Under the pieces are notes generated by a model. That model saw only the letters and a list, made by a program, of their open reading frames with translations, was not told where the DNA came from and did no database searches. From Thauera humireducens (GTDB lineage Bacteria > Pseudomonadota > Gammaproteobacteria > Burkholderiales > Rhodocyclaceae), in the NCBI RefSeq assembly GCF_001051995.2, contig NZ_CP014646.1, forward strand, positions 2,790,001 through 2,854,000: a stretch of DNA of 64,000 nt, in the 5' to 3' direction. Made by a program: the position numbers and the translations under genes. This document shows, in pieces, positions 9,198-17,442 of the stretch (the first letter of the stretch is position 1; every line of letters starts with the position of its first letter).

Positions 9198-9283
9198 AGT
9201 GGCACGACCCCCACGCTCACTTCGTTCGCTGCCCCCCGAGGGGGCGCAGGCCTCCCTTGGGGCGGCCCGGCGGGAGGCCTGAC
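9198..9283. repeat. GC-rich REP-like intergenic palindrome
   Basis: The gap between the GT4 gene and the deacetylase holds two consecutive palindromes. One is C-rich/G-rich (CCCCC-GA-GGGGG around 9236-9244). The second pairs AGGCCTCCC (9248-9256) with GGGAGGCCT (9272-9280). Sequences of this look, with ACGCTCACTTCGTTCGCTG before a C-run, recur between genes in many betaproteobacteria; copy number in this genome cannot be seen here. The second arm ends three bases before the next ATG and contains the only GGGAGG ribosome-binding candidate of that gene. Confidence 0.6.
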
Positions 9284-10057
9284 ATGGACACCGGCATCAA
9301 CATCCTCATGTACCACCAGGTCGGCGAGTTCGCACCAATGAAGGCGCACCGCTCGACCTACTGCGACCATCGCCGCTTCGCCCGCCAGATGGCCTTTCTG
9401 GCGCGCTTCGGCTACACCGTGCTATCGATGGACCAGGTGTTGGCCTGCCTGCGCGGCGAGGCGCCCGTCCCGCCCAAGGCGGTAGCGCTGACCTTCGACG
9501 ACGGCTACGAGAACTTCTACGAGTACGCCTTCCCGGTGCTGAAACAGCACGGTTTCCCGGCGATGGTGTACCTGATCTCGGGCCTGCTCGGCCAACCCTC
9601 GAGTTGGTTCGCCAAGGACGGCCGCGACACCCCGCCGCTGATGAGCGCCGAACGCGTGCGCCAGCTGCATCGCGAAGGCATCGACTTCGGCTCGCACTCG
9701 GCCACCCACGTCAAGCTGGCCGAACAGGACACGAACCGCATCCGCGAGGAAGTCACCCGCTCCAAGCGCGAACTGGAAGACGTGCTCGGCGCCGCGGTCG
9801 CGCATTTCTGCTACCCCTACGGCAGCCACGACATGCGTGCGGTCGAAGCCGTGGCCGAAGCCGGCTACCAGTGCGCAACCACCTGCGTGCGCGCGCCCGC
9901 GACGACCGACGACGACCCGCTGACCCTGCCACGCAAGGCCGTGTCCTGGGGCGACAACCTCATCGGCCTGTGGTGGCGCCTGCACATGAAGAACACGCCC
10001 AAGCAGGCACCGATCAGGCGGCCGGACAGCAGCTTCAGCGCAGCAGGCAGTCGGTAG
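9284..10057 (+). CDS. polysaccharide deacetylase (NodB homology, CE4)
   Basis: 257-residue carbohydrate esterase family 4 protein that removes acetyl or formyl groups from N-acylated sugars using a divalent metal. Motif 1 is TFDDG at residues 70-74 (catalytic base and metal-binding Asp). Motif 2 is SHSATH at 137-142 with the two metal His residues. Motif 3 is CYPYGSHD at about 177-184. There is no signal peptide (MDTGINILMYHQVGEF), so it may act in the cytoplasm or at the inner leaflet, as ArnD does. The MYHQV start is common in LPS-linked deacetylases. Its ribosome-binding site is embedded in the palindrome just upstream. Converges with msbA. Confidence 0.87.
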   Translation: MDTGINILMYHQVGEFAPMKAHRSTYCDHRRFARQMAFLARFGYTVLSMDQVLACLRGEAPVPPKAVALTFDDGYENFYEYAFPVLKQHGFPAMVYLISGLLGQPSSWFAKDGRDTPPLMSAERVRQLHREGIDFGSHSATHVKLAEQDTNRIREEVTRSKRELEDVLGAAVAHFCYPYGSHDMRAVEAVAEAGYQCATTCVRAPATTDDDPLTLPRKAVSWGDNLIGLWWRLHMKNTPKQAPIRRPDSSFSAAGSR

Positions 10058-10096
10058 GCAGGTCGATCGCGCCGGCTCGGCTGGTCCTCAGTTGCC

Positions 10097-11878
10097 CTAC
10101 TCCTCGCCCCCTACGGCCTGCAGCCGCGCATAAGGGCCGCCGCGAACAGACAGCTCGGCATGCGTGCCGCGCTCGACGATGCGGCCGTTCTCCATCACCA
10201 GGATCTGGTCCGCCTTTTCGATCGTCGACAGCCGGTGCGCGATCACGATCGTGGTCCGCCCGACCATCAGGCGCTCGATCGCCGCCTGGATCAGGCGCTC
10301 GGACTCGGTATCCAGCGCCGAGGTCGCTTCGTCGAGGATCAGGATCGGCGCGTTCTTCAATAGCGCACGCGCAATTGCCAGCCGTTGCCGCTGGCCGCCG
10401 GAGAGCATCACGCCGTTCTCGCCGATCTCGGTATCCAGCCCATTCGGCAGCCGGTCGATGAACTCCTTCGCCGCGGCGGCCTCCACCGCCGCCTCGATCG
10501 CCTCGCGCGGCGCGTCGGCCAGGTCGCCGTAGGCGATGTTGTTGGCGACCGTATCGTTGAACAGCGTCACCTGTTGCGACACCAGCGCCACGTGGCGGCG
10601 CAGGTTGCGCAAGGTGTAGTCGCGCACGTCCACACCGTCGATACATATCTCGCCGCAGTCGTGGTCGTAGAAGCGGGTGAACAGGCTGGCGAGCGTGGAC
10701 TTGCCGCTGCCCGAGCGCCCCACCAGCGCCACCATCTGTCCGGGCTGCACGTCGAATGAAAGCTCGTGCAGCACCTCGCGCTCCGTTCCCGGATAGCGGA
10801 ACGACAGCCCGCGCACCTCGATGCGGCCCTCGACCCGCTCACGCACGACCGTGCCCTGGTCAAGCTCCGAGGGCTCGTCGAGTTGCTCGAAGATGCTCTC
10901 CGCCCCTGCCACACCCCGCTGGATCTTGGAACTCACCTCCGACAACTGGCGGATCGGCTTGGGCAGCATCGCAGCCGCGGTGATGTAGGCGACCAGGTCG
11001 CCCGCGCTCGCGTCGCCGCGCAGCAGCAGCACCAGGAACAGCACCACCGACATCGCCGAATAGATGACGACCTGCAGAATCGGCGTGTAGGTCGCGTTGG
11101 TCTTGCCCATGCGCAACTGCTTGCGCGTGTTGTTCTCGCTCGCCTCGCGGAAACGGCGGGACTCGTAGTCCTCCCCGCCGAAGCTGCGGACCACCCGGTA
11201 GCCCTGGATGGTCTCTGACACCACATGGGTCACGTCGCCCATCGCACGCTGGATCTTCTTCGCCTGCTTGCGAAACTTGCGCGACGCCCGCGACACCAGC
11301 ACGCTGATCACCGGCAGCACCGCCACCATCACCAGCGTCAGCTTCCAGTTCATCCAGATCAGGTAGCCGAACAGGAAGACGACGCTGAGCCCTTCGCGGA
11401 TCACGATCTTGATCGCATCGGTCGCCGCCGCGGTCACCATCGTCACGTTGAAGGTGATGCGCGAGATCAGGTGCCCCGAGTTGTGCCGGTCGAAGTAATG
11501 GTTGGGCAGCCGCAGCATGCTGTCGAACAAGGCCAGGCGCAGGTCATGCACCAGTCCGAGCGACACCTTGCTCATGAAGTAATTGCCCAGGTAAGACCCC
11601 ACCCCCTGCCAGATCGCGATCAGCACGATCATCACCGGCACGGCCTTGACGAGGTCAACGCCGTCAAGGAACGGCACGCCGAGCTGCAGACCCTCCGTCG
11701 CCCCCCCCAGGCCATCGACGAAGTACTTCATCACCCCGGCCAGCATCGGCTGGGACGAGGCGAAGATCATGAAGCCGAGGATGCTGACCGCGAACGTGCC
11801 CACGTACGGGCGCACGTAGCTGAGCAGGCGGAAGTAGATGCGCAGGCTGGAGGGGGGTGTTGCCTGAAGGGGTGTCAT
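10097..11878 (-). CDS. msbA: lipid A export ABC transporter, permease/ATPase MsbA
   Basis: 593-residue half-transporter that dimerises and flips core-lipid A across the inner membrane. N-terminal ABC_membrane domain (residues about 20-310, six helices) and C-terminal ATPase domain. Walker A is GRSGSGKST, the Q-loop ends VALVSQQVTLFNDTVANNI, the signature is LSGGQRQRLAIARAL, Walker B is ILILDEATSALD and the switch His is in TIVIAHRLSTIEKAD. Length matches MsbA (about 580). The ATG at 11878 follows a plausible promoter about 100 bases upstream. The neighbouring LPS core genes fit the role. A general lipid or multidrug exporter is the alternative. Confidence 0.92.
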   Translation of the reverse strand: MTPLQATPPSSLRIYFRLLSYVRPYVGTFAVSILGFMIFASSQPMLAGVMKYFVDGLGGATEGLQLGVPFLDGVDLVKAVPVMIVLIAIWQGVGSYLGNYFMSKVSLGLVHDLRLALFDSMLRLPNHYFDRHNSGHLISRITFNVTMVTAAATDAIKIVIREGLSVVFLFGYLIWMNWKLTLVMVAVLPVISVLVSRASRKFRKQAKKIQRAMGDVTHVVSETIQGYRVVRSFGGEDYESRRFREASENNTRKQLRMGKTNATYTPILQVVIYSAMSVVLFLVLLLRGDASAGDLVAYITAAAMLPKPIRQLSEVSSKIQRGVAGAESIFEQLDEPSELDQGTVVRERVEGRIEVRGLSFRYPGTEREVLHELSFDVQPGQMVALVGRSGSGKSTLASLFTRFYDHDCGEICIDGVDVRDYTLRNLRRHVALVSQQVTLFNDTVANNIAYGDLADAPREAIEAAVEAAAAKEFIDRLPNGLDTEIGENGVMLSGGQRQRLAIARALLKNAPILILDEATSALDTESERLIQAAIERLMVGRTTIVIAHRLSTIEKADQILVMENGRIVERGTHAELSVRGGPYARLQAVGGEE

Positions 11879-11956
11879 TGGAGCCTGAAGCGGGGAAAGC
11901 CATCATGGGCGCACTCGCCCGGGCCTGAAGCCCACGTGCGGCGCGCAAGGACGCAC

Positions 11957-11985
11957 ATGATAGCGCCGGAGACGGCGGGCCAGAA
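11957..11985 (-). promoter_or_regulatory. candidate sigma-70 promoter of msbA
   Basis: Read on the minus strand, TTCTGG (11985-11980) and TATCAT (11962-11957) are separated by 17 bases, about 80 bases upstream of the msbA start. It is the best promoter-like pair in this part of the gap. Confidence 0.45.
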
Positions 11986-12028
11986 CCGGCGCGGTTTTGG
12001 CGATTTGCGCACCCCTAGTTTTGTGCAG

Positions 12029-12057
12029 TTTATATCTCTCGCTGCAGGTGCGATAAT
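12029..12057 (+). promoter_or_regulatory. candidate promoter of the O-antigen locus; rest of 11.88-12.22 kb gap
   Basis: The 342-base gap between msbA and the polysaccharide locus holds divergent promoters and the start of the AT-richer DNA. On the plus strand TTTATA (12029-12034) and GATAAT (12052-12057) have a 17-base spacer. A second -10-like TAGAAT is at 12095-12100 without a clear -35. No ops/JUMPstart-type element (GGCGGTAGCGT) was found between 12.0 and 12.22 kb, and no RNA gene was recognised. A long untranslated leader of about 150 bases would result. Confidence 0.4.
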
Positions 12058-12220
12058 TCCAGCTGTCGGATACCAGCTCCCCGCCACGCAGACCTAGAAT
12101 AATGACATCAGCCTTTTATATATGGGTCGGAGCTGTCATCTGAAAACGACTTACAACGGATGCGTCTGCTGCAGTTGTGCAAGCTCTGCTTCTGCGCAGT
12201 CCAATTAAACGGGATTAATT

Positions 12221-14092
12221 ATGGGCTATTTGATCGAAAAGTACACCGAAGAATATTTTCTCCGAGAAGGCGAATCTGGCCAGGTACTTCACTATGGCGT
12301 AGAAGGAGTTGAGTCGTTTCGGCGAGGAAATCTGCGCGAGCATGACCAAGAAATCCTTGAGCATATTAATTTTAATGGCGCACGTGTTCTTGAGTTCGGA
12401 TTTGGTCGCGGAGAGACCATTAAATATGTATGGGAACGAAAAGCCGCCAGCTATATTGGAGTTGACTTTTCTGAAGCGGCCTGCCGCATTGCGAGGGAGT
12501 TTCTAGAACGCTACGCTATTTCAGGGCCGACGATCTATCAGTCGGATGCCTTGGACTTTGTGCGGGCCTATGCAGGCGGTCAGATTGGCAACGCCTCTGG
12601 CCAACTTGATATCGTGATGATGCTTGACTTCATCGAACATGTACCCCGAGCGGAACTGGTGGAAATTTTAACCGCTCTGAGACCATGCATGTCTGCATCT
12701 GCTGTTGTCGTTGTCAATACGCCCGACTTTTTCGTTGATAACGATGTCGTTACGGAGGGTCTTAACGAGCTAGGGCGCGATTCATCGGATTTTGTAGCCG
12801 AAACACAGGGAATGCATTGCAATCGTTACACCCTCGACAGTCTACGCCAGTTCTTCGCTGGCCTTGGGTATCTCGCGGTATCGCGTGGGCATTATTTCGT
12901 TCTGGCGACAACACCGCAGAATAACTGGCTGGGGGAGTTGAGTTACCGGCAACTGTGGAATGAAGCGCGGGATCGCGGTTGCAGGTTGGCTGGCGCGTGG
13001 CCGCGCGAGAGCTTTGAAGTTCCTTACCCAGTTGCCGAAACACCCGAGCTTAAAACCTTTGGTGAAGGGAATCTTTCGGGAGTTTCCCTATACGTCACGA
13101 AGAGTTATGAAGAATATTACCGGAACGGCAACTATGACGATTTCTTGTCTGAGTACCTGACCCGCTTCGATTTGTCAGGCCAAACGGTGTTTGATATCGG
13201 CGCTTTCGTCGGAGCAAACACTCTGCAATTTTCTCGCATGGTCGGAGAGGGGGGACTAGTCTGCTCCTTTGAGCCCAATCCCTTTAATCGAGATCGCCTG
13301 CGCCTCAATTTATCAGAGAATCCCCACCTTGATGAGCGCGTAAGGGTCTTCCCGTTTGCGGTATCTGACCAAGAAGGGCAGATTAACTTCCGGCTTCATC
13401 GCAATGTGGATGCGGGAATCAGCAGCGCATCATACATCGATGGCGCTCATACCACGATGACGGACGTCGAGTTGTCAAACTTCGGATTCACAGATGTTTC
13501 CGTGGACGTCTGCACGATTGATGAGTTTGTCGAGCGGACTGCTTTTTCGCCAAAATGCATCAAGCTGGACATTGAAGGCGCAGAACATCTCGCGCTATTT
13601 GGGGCGGCGAAAACGCTGGCCACACATCGTCCGATTCTTTTGATCGAACTGCATTCGACCTTCTGCGCAGCAACCGTTATCAATACTCTGGCAAAATTTG
13701 GCTACACGAGTGAAGTGTTGTTCGTTGAGCCTGATGGCCGCTGTTTCATTGGATCAAATTCAGCGGCGCCAATTGATGCAAAACCTGAAACAGGGGTTTT
13801 GCAATTGAAGTTTGACACTTTGCGTGCCGAGATGGCTCACATACGGCGAAAGTCTGAGGCAGACGCCGCGCGCCTGAGTGCTTCGACCCAGGAGTGTTCC
13901 AGTCTGAAGCTAGAATTAGCCGGGGCAAATGATCGCGTGCGAGAATTAGAAGTTCAGCAGTTGGATTTGCAGCGCCGCTTTAACGAGCAGCAGGTCATAT
14001 TGGCTTCGGTCCAGGCTAACTTGTTGCGCTATCAACTCTTCCCCATCATACGGCTAGCCCGCAAGATCAAGCGGATTTTCAGCGGGAGCTAA
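12221..14092 (+). CDS. double methyltransferase with coiled coil (class I MTase + FkbM); possible O-chain terminator
   Basis: 623 residues with three parts. Residues about 50-230 are a class I SAM methyltransferase: motif I VLEFGFGRGET (56-66), acidic strand end IGVDFS (79-84) and MMLDFIEHVP (133-142). Residues about 320-505 are an FkbM-family methyltransferase: VFDIGAFVGANTLQFS (323-338), SFEPNP (349-354) and the family signature CIKLDIEGAEHLAL (446-459). Residues about 528-600 are heptad-rich and charged, a predicted coiled coil, and 603-620 is a basic amphipathic end. It is the first gene of the locus, followed by wzm/wzt. FkbM enzymes O-methylate sugars; capping the non-reducing end in the manner of WbdD is inference. 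Ribosome-binding site weak. Confidence 0.75.
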   Translation: MGYLIEKYTEEYFLREGESGQVLHYGVEGVESFRRGNLREHDQEILEHINFNGARVLEFGFGRGETIKYVWERKAASYIGVDFSEAACRIAREFLERYAISGPTIYQSDALDFVRAYAGGQIGNASGQLDIVMMLDFIEHVPRAELVEILTALRPCMSASAVVVVNTPDFFVDNDVVTEGLNELGRDSSDFVAETQGMHCNRYTLDSLRQFFAGLGYLAVSRGHYFVLATTPQNNWLGELSYRQLWNEARDRGCRLAGAWPRESFEVPYPVAETPELKTFGEGNLSGVSLYVTKSYEEYYRNGNYDDFLSEYLTRFDLSGQTVFDIGAFVGANTLQFSRMVGEGGLVCSFEPNPFNRDRLRLNLSENPHLDERVRVFPFAVSDQEGQINFRLHRNVDAGISSASYIDGAHTTMTDVELSNFGFTDVSVDVCTIDEFVERTAFSPKCIKLDIEGAEHLALFGAAKTLATHRPILLIELHSTFCAATVINTLAKFGYTSEVLFVEPDGRCFIGSNSAAPIDAKPETGVLQLKFDTLRAEMAHIRRKSEADAARLSASTQECSSLKLELAGANDRVRELEVQQLDLQRRFNEQQVILASVQANLLRYQLFPIIRLARKIKRIFSGS

Positions 14093-14106
14093 CAAGACTA
14101 GCGATT

Positions 14107-14147
14107 CGGCAGGCACCCCTATGAAAATAGCGACAGGGGGACTGCCG
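14107..14147 (+). other. intergenic stem-loop before wzm
   Basis: In the 116-base gap after the methyltransferase gene, CGGCAG (14107-14112) pairs with CTGCCG (14142-14147) and, inside it, CCCCT (14116-14120) pairs with AGGGG (14135-14139), leaving a 14-base A-rich loop. No T-tract follows, so it is unlikely to be an intrinsic terminator. An mRNA processing or stability element is possible. Confidence 0.5.
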
Positions 14148-14208
14148 GGCCCCGCCACCTCTATCTGTGCCGTATGCATGTAACTGCAATTCTTTTTGGA
14201 ATGCTTTT

Positions 14209-14994
14209 GTGATACTTAAAAAAATTTCCAAGTATTTGCCGGTTTTTTTTGACTTGGTTAAGTCTGATTTTCAGCGTCGCTACCTTGGAACATATCTTGG
14301 GGCATTCTGGGCAGTAGCTGCGCCATTTTCAATCATTGGCGTATTGCTGTTCGTTTTCAATGTGGGTTTTCGCTCTGGCCCTGTAGCTGGCGTTGATTTC
14401 GACGTTTGGCTCGTATCAGGCCTAATAGTCTGGTTTTACATCAGCGACGCCATCGTTTCGGGAGGCAACTCCATAACGGAATATGGCTTTCTCGTGAAAA
14501 AAATTCGATTCATGACCGAACTGCTGCCGGTCGTTAGAATTACATCATCTCTTTATATTCACTTGATTAATTTTTCTCTTCTGTTGGTTTTGCTTCTCTT
14601 TCGCGGGCATTATCCAACCTTACATTGGGCGCAGCTTCCGTATTATTTTGTCGCCCTATATATTTTTGTCCTAGCGCTTGGAATGATCGCTGCCGTGATA
14701 CAGGTTTTTGTGAAAGACTTCGGCGGAGTAATCGCAATTCTAATGCAGATCGGATTCTGGGCAACACCGATTTTGTGGGACGCCAAGATTTTGCCAGATC
14801 ATTTTAGATTCATAGTGACGTACAACCCTGCTAATTACCTTGTTCAGGGCTACCGCGAAACCTTGTTGTTTGAAAAGTGGTTTTTCGATCGTCCGCTAGA
14901 GAGTTTATTCTTTTGGGGGCTGACCTTGGCGCTCTTTACCGTCGGGCTCACACTATTTAATCGAACCAAACATCAATTTGCAGACGTACTTTAA
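14209..14994 (+). CDS. wzm: O-antigen/polysaccharide ABC transporter permease Wzm
   Basis: Inner-membrane half of the Wzm/Wzt exporter, which moves undecaprenyl-linked polysaccharide to the periplasm. 261 residues with six hydrophobic segments in ABC2_membrane order. The N-terminal amphipathic stretch DLVKSDFQRRYLGTYLGAFW is characteristic of the family (the cytoplasmic gate helix before TM1). I chose the GTG at 14209, with TTGGA 8 bases upstream, because it gives the usual length; an in-frame GTG at 14167 would add 14 unrelated residues. It lies 8 bases before wzt, so both are co-translated. Pairing with wzt and absence of wzx/wzy in the window argue for the ABC-transporter-dependent route. 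Confidence 0.9.
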   Translation: MILKKISKYLPVFFDLVKSDFQRRYLGTYLGAFWAVAAPFSIIGVLLFVFNVGFRSGPVAGVDFDVWLVSGLIVWFYISDAIVSGGNSITEYGFLVKKIRFMTELLPVVRITSSLYIHLINFSLLLVLLLFRGHYPTLHWAQLPYYFVALYIFVLALGMIAAVIQVFVKDFGGVIAILMQIGFWATPILWDAKILPDHFRFIVTYNPANYLVQGYRETLLFEKWFFDRPLESLFFWGLTLALFTVGLTLFNRTKHQFADVL

Positions 14995-15002
14995 TCCTGC
15001 CG

Positions 15003-16322
15003 ATGAAAAATGCTATTTCCGTTCGTAATCTGACAAAAACTTATCGCCTTTATCGGTCCAAGGCGGATCGTGCCGTAGATATTTTCCTACCGTTTGGCAA
15101 GGTTCGATATCAAAACCATCATGCCCTGCGTGACATTACCTTTGATGTTGATGTGGGTGAGTGTGTTGGCATTATTGGTCGGAACGGCTCTGGGAAGTCG
15201 ACCTTGCTAAAGATTCTTACTGGTGTTTTGGCGCCGACCCAAGGGGAGGTAAAGGTCCATGGAAAGATTGCCTCTCTGCTCGAACTAGGCGCAGGTTTCA
15301 ACCCTGAACTGACGGGCCGAGAGAATATTTTTTTCCACGGCACGCTGATGGGCTGCACGCGGAAAGAGATTGAGACACGTCTTGACGAGATTATAGCTTT
15401 TGCTGATATCGGGGAGTTTATCGAACAACCGGTCAAGGTGTATTCCAGCGGGATGTTCGTTCGGCTCGCCTTTGCTGTTTCGGTGCATACTGATCCGGAC
15501 GTCTTGATCGTCGATGAAGCCCTCGCGGTCGGCGATGTACGGTTTCAGAAAAAATGCATCGACTTTATGCGACGCTACAAGGACAGTGGCAAGACCATTT
15601 TGTTTGTGAGTCATGACATTTTCACCGTTAAATCTTTCTGCAATCGCCTTGTACTGCTCCATGATGGCCAGATTGAACTGATCGGTAATCCTGACGAGGT
15701 GGCCAATCGATATCACCAGATAATGTTCCCAAAGTCGGCAGAAGCACCGACCCATGCCGTGACCTCAGGGGCTCATCTCGATCTAGGCGTCGAAGTCTAT
15801 GATGGGAGTTACTGGCTAGATGTTGACGTTGATGTTGCCGATCATCAGTGGGGCGACGGTGCTGCTTGGATTAAACAACTACGCGTAGGCGGGATTCGCG
15901 AGCCGAATCTTTTCGGATGGCAGGATGAGGTGGTGATCGAGGCTGTGGTTCAATGGAGTCCCGATGCGGCAGGTCGGATATCTCTTGAGCACAACGTCCC
16001 TCCGCGTTTATTGATTGGTTACCGTTTTGAAAACAGTCAGGGATGGGTCATAACCAATTTCACAAATGCCATGATTGCAGACGATGCTATTGATGTTGAT
16101 CTTTTGACGCATTCGAGCTGCCTCATTCGCTGTCGGATTGGCGCAATGCAATTGGCATCCGGGCATTACTTCATTACCCCAGGTATCGCGATCGGCACAA
16201 AGGACAATCTGTTTCCAGTTAAGGAATACACCAATTTGATTCATTTGTATTGCGATACAAATGAATCGGTACTTGGGCAGATTATTTTGCCATATGACAT
16301 TCATGTTGTGGACAAGGCATGA
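15003..16322 (+). CDS. wzt: polysaccharide ABC transporter ATPase Wzt with C-terminal carbohydrate-binding domain
   Basis: 439 residues. The N-terminal ATPase domain (about 1-240) has Walker A GRNGSGKST, the signature YSSGMFVRLAFAVSVH and Walker B VLIVDEALAVGD. The C-terminal extension (about 265-435) is a beta-rich domain of the Wzt_C type. In E. coli O8/O9a this domain binds the modified, methyl-capped non-reducing end and makes export depend on chain termination. Its presence, with a multi-domain methyltransferase two genes upstream, suggests a capped polymer here too. ATG at 15003, 8 bases after wzm. Some Wzt proteins lack this domain, so its presence is informative. Confidence 0.92.
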   Translation: MKNAISVRNLTKTYRLYRSKADRAVDIFLPFGKVRYQNHHALRDITFDVDVGECVGIIGRNGSGKSTLLKILTGVLAPTQGEVKVHGKIASLLELGAGFNPELTGRENIFFHGTLMGCTRKEIETRLDEIIAFADIGEFIEQPVKVYSSGMFVRLAFAVSVHTDPDVLIVDEALAVGDVRFQKKCIDFMRRYKDSGKTILFVSHDIFTVKSFCNRLVLLHDGQIELIGNPDEVANRYHQIMFPKSAEAPTHAVTSGAHLDLGVEVYDGSYWLDVDVDVADHQWGDGAAWIKQLRVGGIREPNLFGWQDEVVIEAVVQWSPDAAGRISLEHNVPPRLLIGYRFENSQGWVITNFTNAMIADDAIDVDLLTHSSCLIRCRIGAMQLASGHYFITPGIAIGTKDNLFPVKEYTNLIHLYCDTNESVLGQIILPYDIHVVDKA

Positions 16323-16377
16323 CCCCCTTTGGCGAAAAATTAGAACTAATGAAGATCCGGTGGATTGAGCAAACAAT

Positions 16378-17442
16378 ATGGATAAGATTCCCGTCGTTTC
16401 ATCTGCCCCGAGTGCTGTTTCGATTGGGCGACAGGTATGGGCTGACTTCGCCAGGGTTGTCGCCGTTTATGGTGTGGTGCTTATCCACTCTTGCGGTGCT
16501 GCGTTTTATCAGTACAGCAAAATCCCACTATCAAGTTGGTTGCAGGCGGTCGTACTCGACTCTGTAGTGCGGAGCGCGGTGCCGCTTTTCGTGATGCTTT
16601 CCGGGGCCTTGATTTTCGGCACTGCTGCCAAAGGAGGCACAATTGTTGAAACCATTCATCAAATCCCTCGGCGTCTGATGCGAGTTTTTGTCCCACTAGT
16701 TATATGGAGTGGATTGTATCTTTTGTACCTCGCTCAATCTGGGCTTGAGGTTGATATAAAGAGCATTTTGATAAAGCCTGCGATGTACCACCTATGGTTT
16801 GGGTACATGATTCTAGGGATTTATTTTTTGTTACCCATTCTTCGCCCGATTTACACATCGATGCAGGGCTCCGTAAGCTTTGCTTCGTATTTCTTTGTCG
16901 TTTGGATTGTTTTGACTTCGGTGTCAGTTTACTGGCCGATTTCTTTCCTGTCCCTTCTACAACAAAATAGCCTGTTTGGCTACGGTGGGTATTTCATTCT
17001 TGGGGCTCTGCTCGCCACGGTTCAAATACCCTTCTCATCGATTGTGTGGGCAGTAGTTTGGGGGGCTAGTGTCCTGCTGACAGCTTGTATAACTTGGCTC
17101 AAATCAGAATCTGCCGGATTGCCAGTAGAAACGGCTTTTGACTATTTTAGTCCAAATGTTGTAGTAGCTTCGGTGGCAGCTTTTGTTTTGTTAAGTCGGA
17201 TCCGCATTGCCAATCACCTGACCGATTTTATTAAAGCCCTTAGTGACCTGAGCTTCATCGTCTATTTCGTCCATGTATTGGTTTTGGAATATGTCCGCTT
17301 TAATCCAATTTTAATACAAGAAACAGAAAAATGGCCCGTAGGGTTGCTCATCATAGCGATTTCGTTAATCACCTTCTTACTTAGTATGCTTATTGCGTCC
17401 ACTATTCGATTAGCTCCTGGGAGCCGACATGTATTCGGATGA
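16378..17442 (+). CDS. acyltransferase 3 family membrane O-acyltransferase
   Basis: 354-residue integral membrane protein with about ten hydrophobic helices and the acyltransferase_3 (PF01757-like) N-terminal signature ADFARVVAVYGVVLIHSCG: the R in the first segment and the H after VVLI are the family's conserved pair. Members move acetyl or other acyl groups from a cytoplasmic donor onto surface sugars (WecH, OafA-like). It probably O-acetylates the polysaccharide. The ribosome-binding site is poor (GGATTGAG about 10 bases before ATG). It overlaps the next gene by 14 bases. AT-rich relative to the flanks, as is the rest of the locus. Confidence 0.83.
   Translation: MDKIPVVSSAPSAVSIGRQVWADFARVVAVYGVVLIHSCGAAFYQYSKIPLSSWLQAVVLDSVVRSAVPLFVMLSGALIFGTAAKGGTIVETIHQIPRRLMRVFVPLVIWSGLYLLYLAQSGLEVDIKSILIKPAMYHLWFGYMILGIYFLLPILRPIYTSMQGSVSFASYFFVVWIVLTSVSVYWPISFLSLLQQNSLFGYGGYFILGALLATVQIPFSSIVWAVVWGASVLLTACITWLKSESAGLPVETAFDYFSPNVVVASVAAFVLLSRIRIANHLTDFIKALSDLSFIVYFVHVLVLEYVRFNPILIQETEKWPVGLLIIAISLITFLLSMLIASTIRLAPGSRHVFG

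Noticed and set aside
14148..14208. Wzm start at GTG 14167
   Set aside because: The extra 14 residues (Cys/Asn-rich) do not resemble Wzm, and the GTG at 14209 has a ribosome-binding site at proper spacing.
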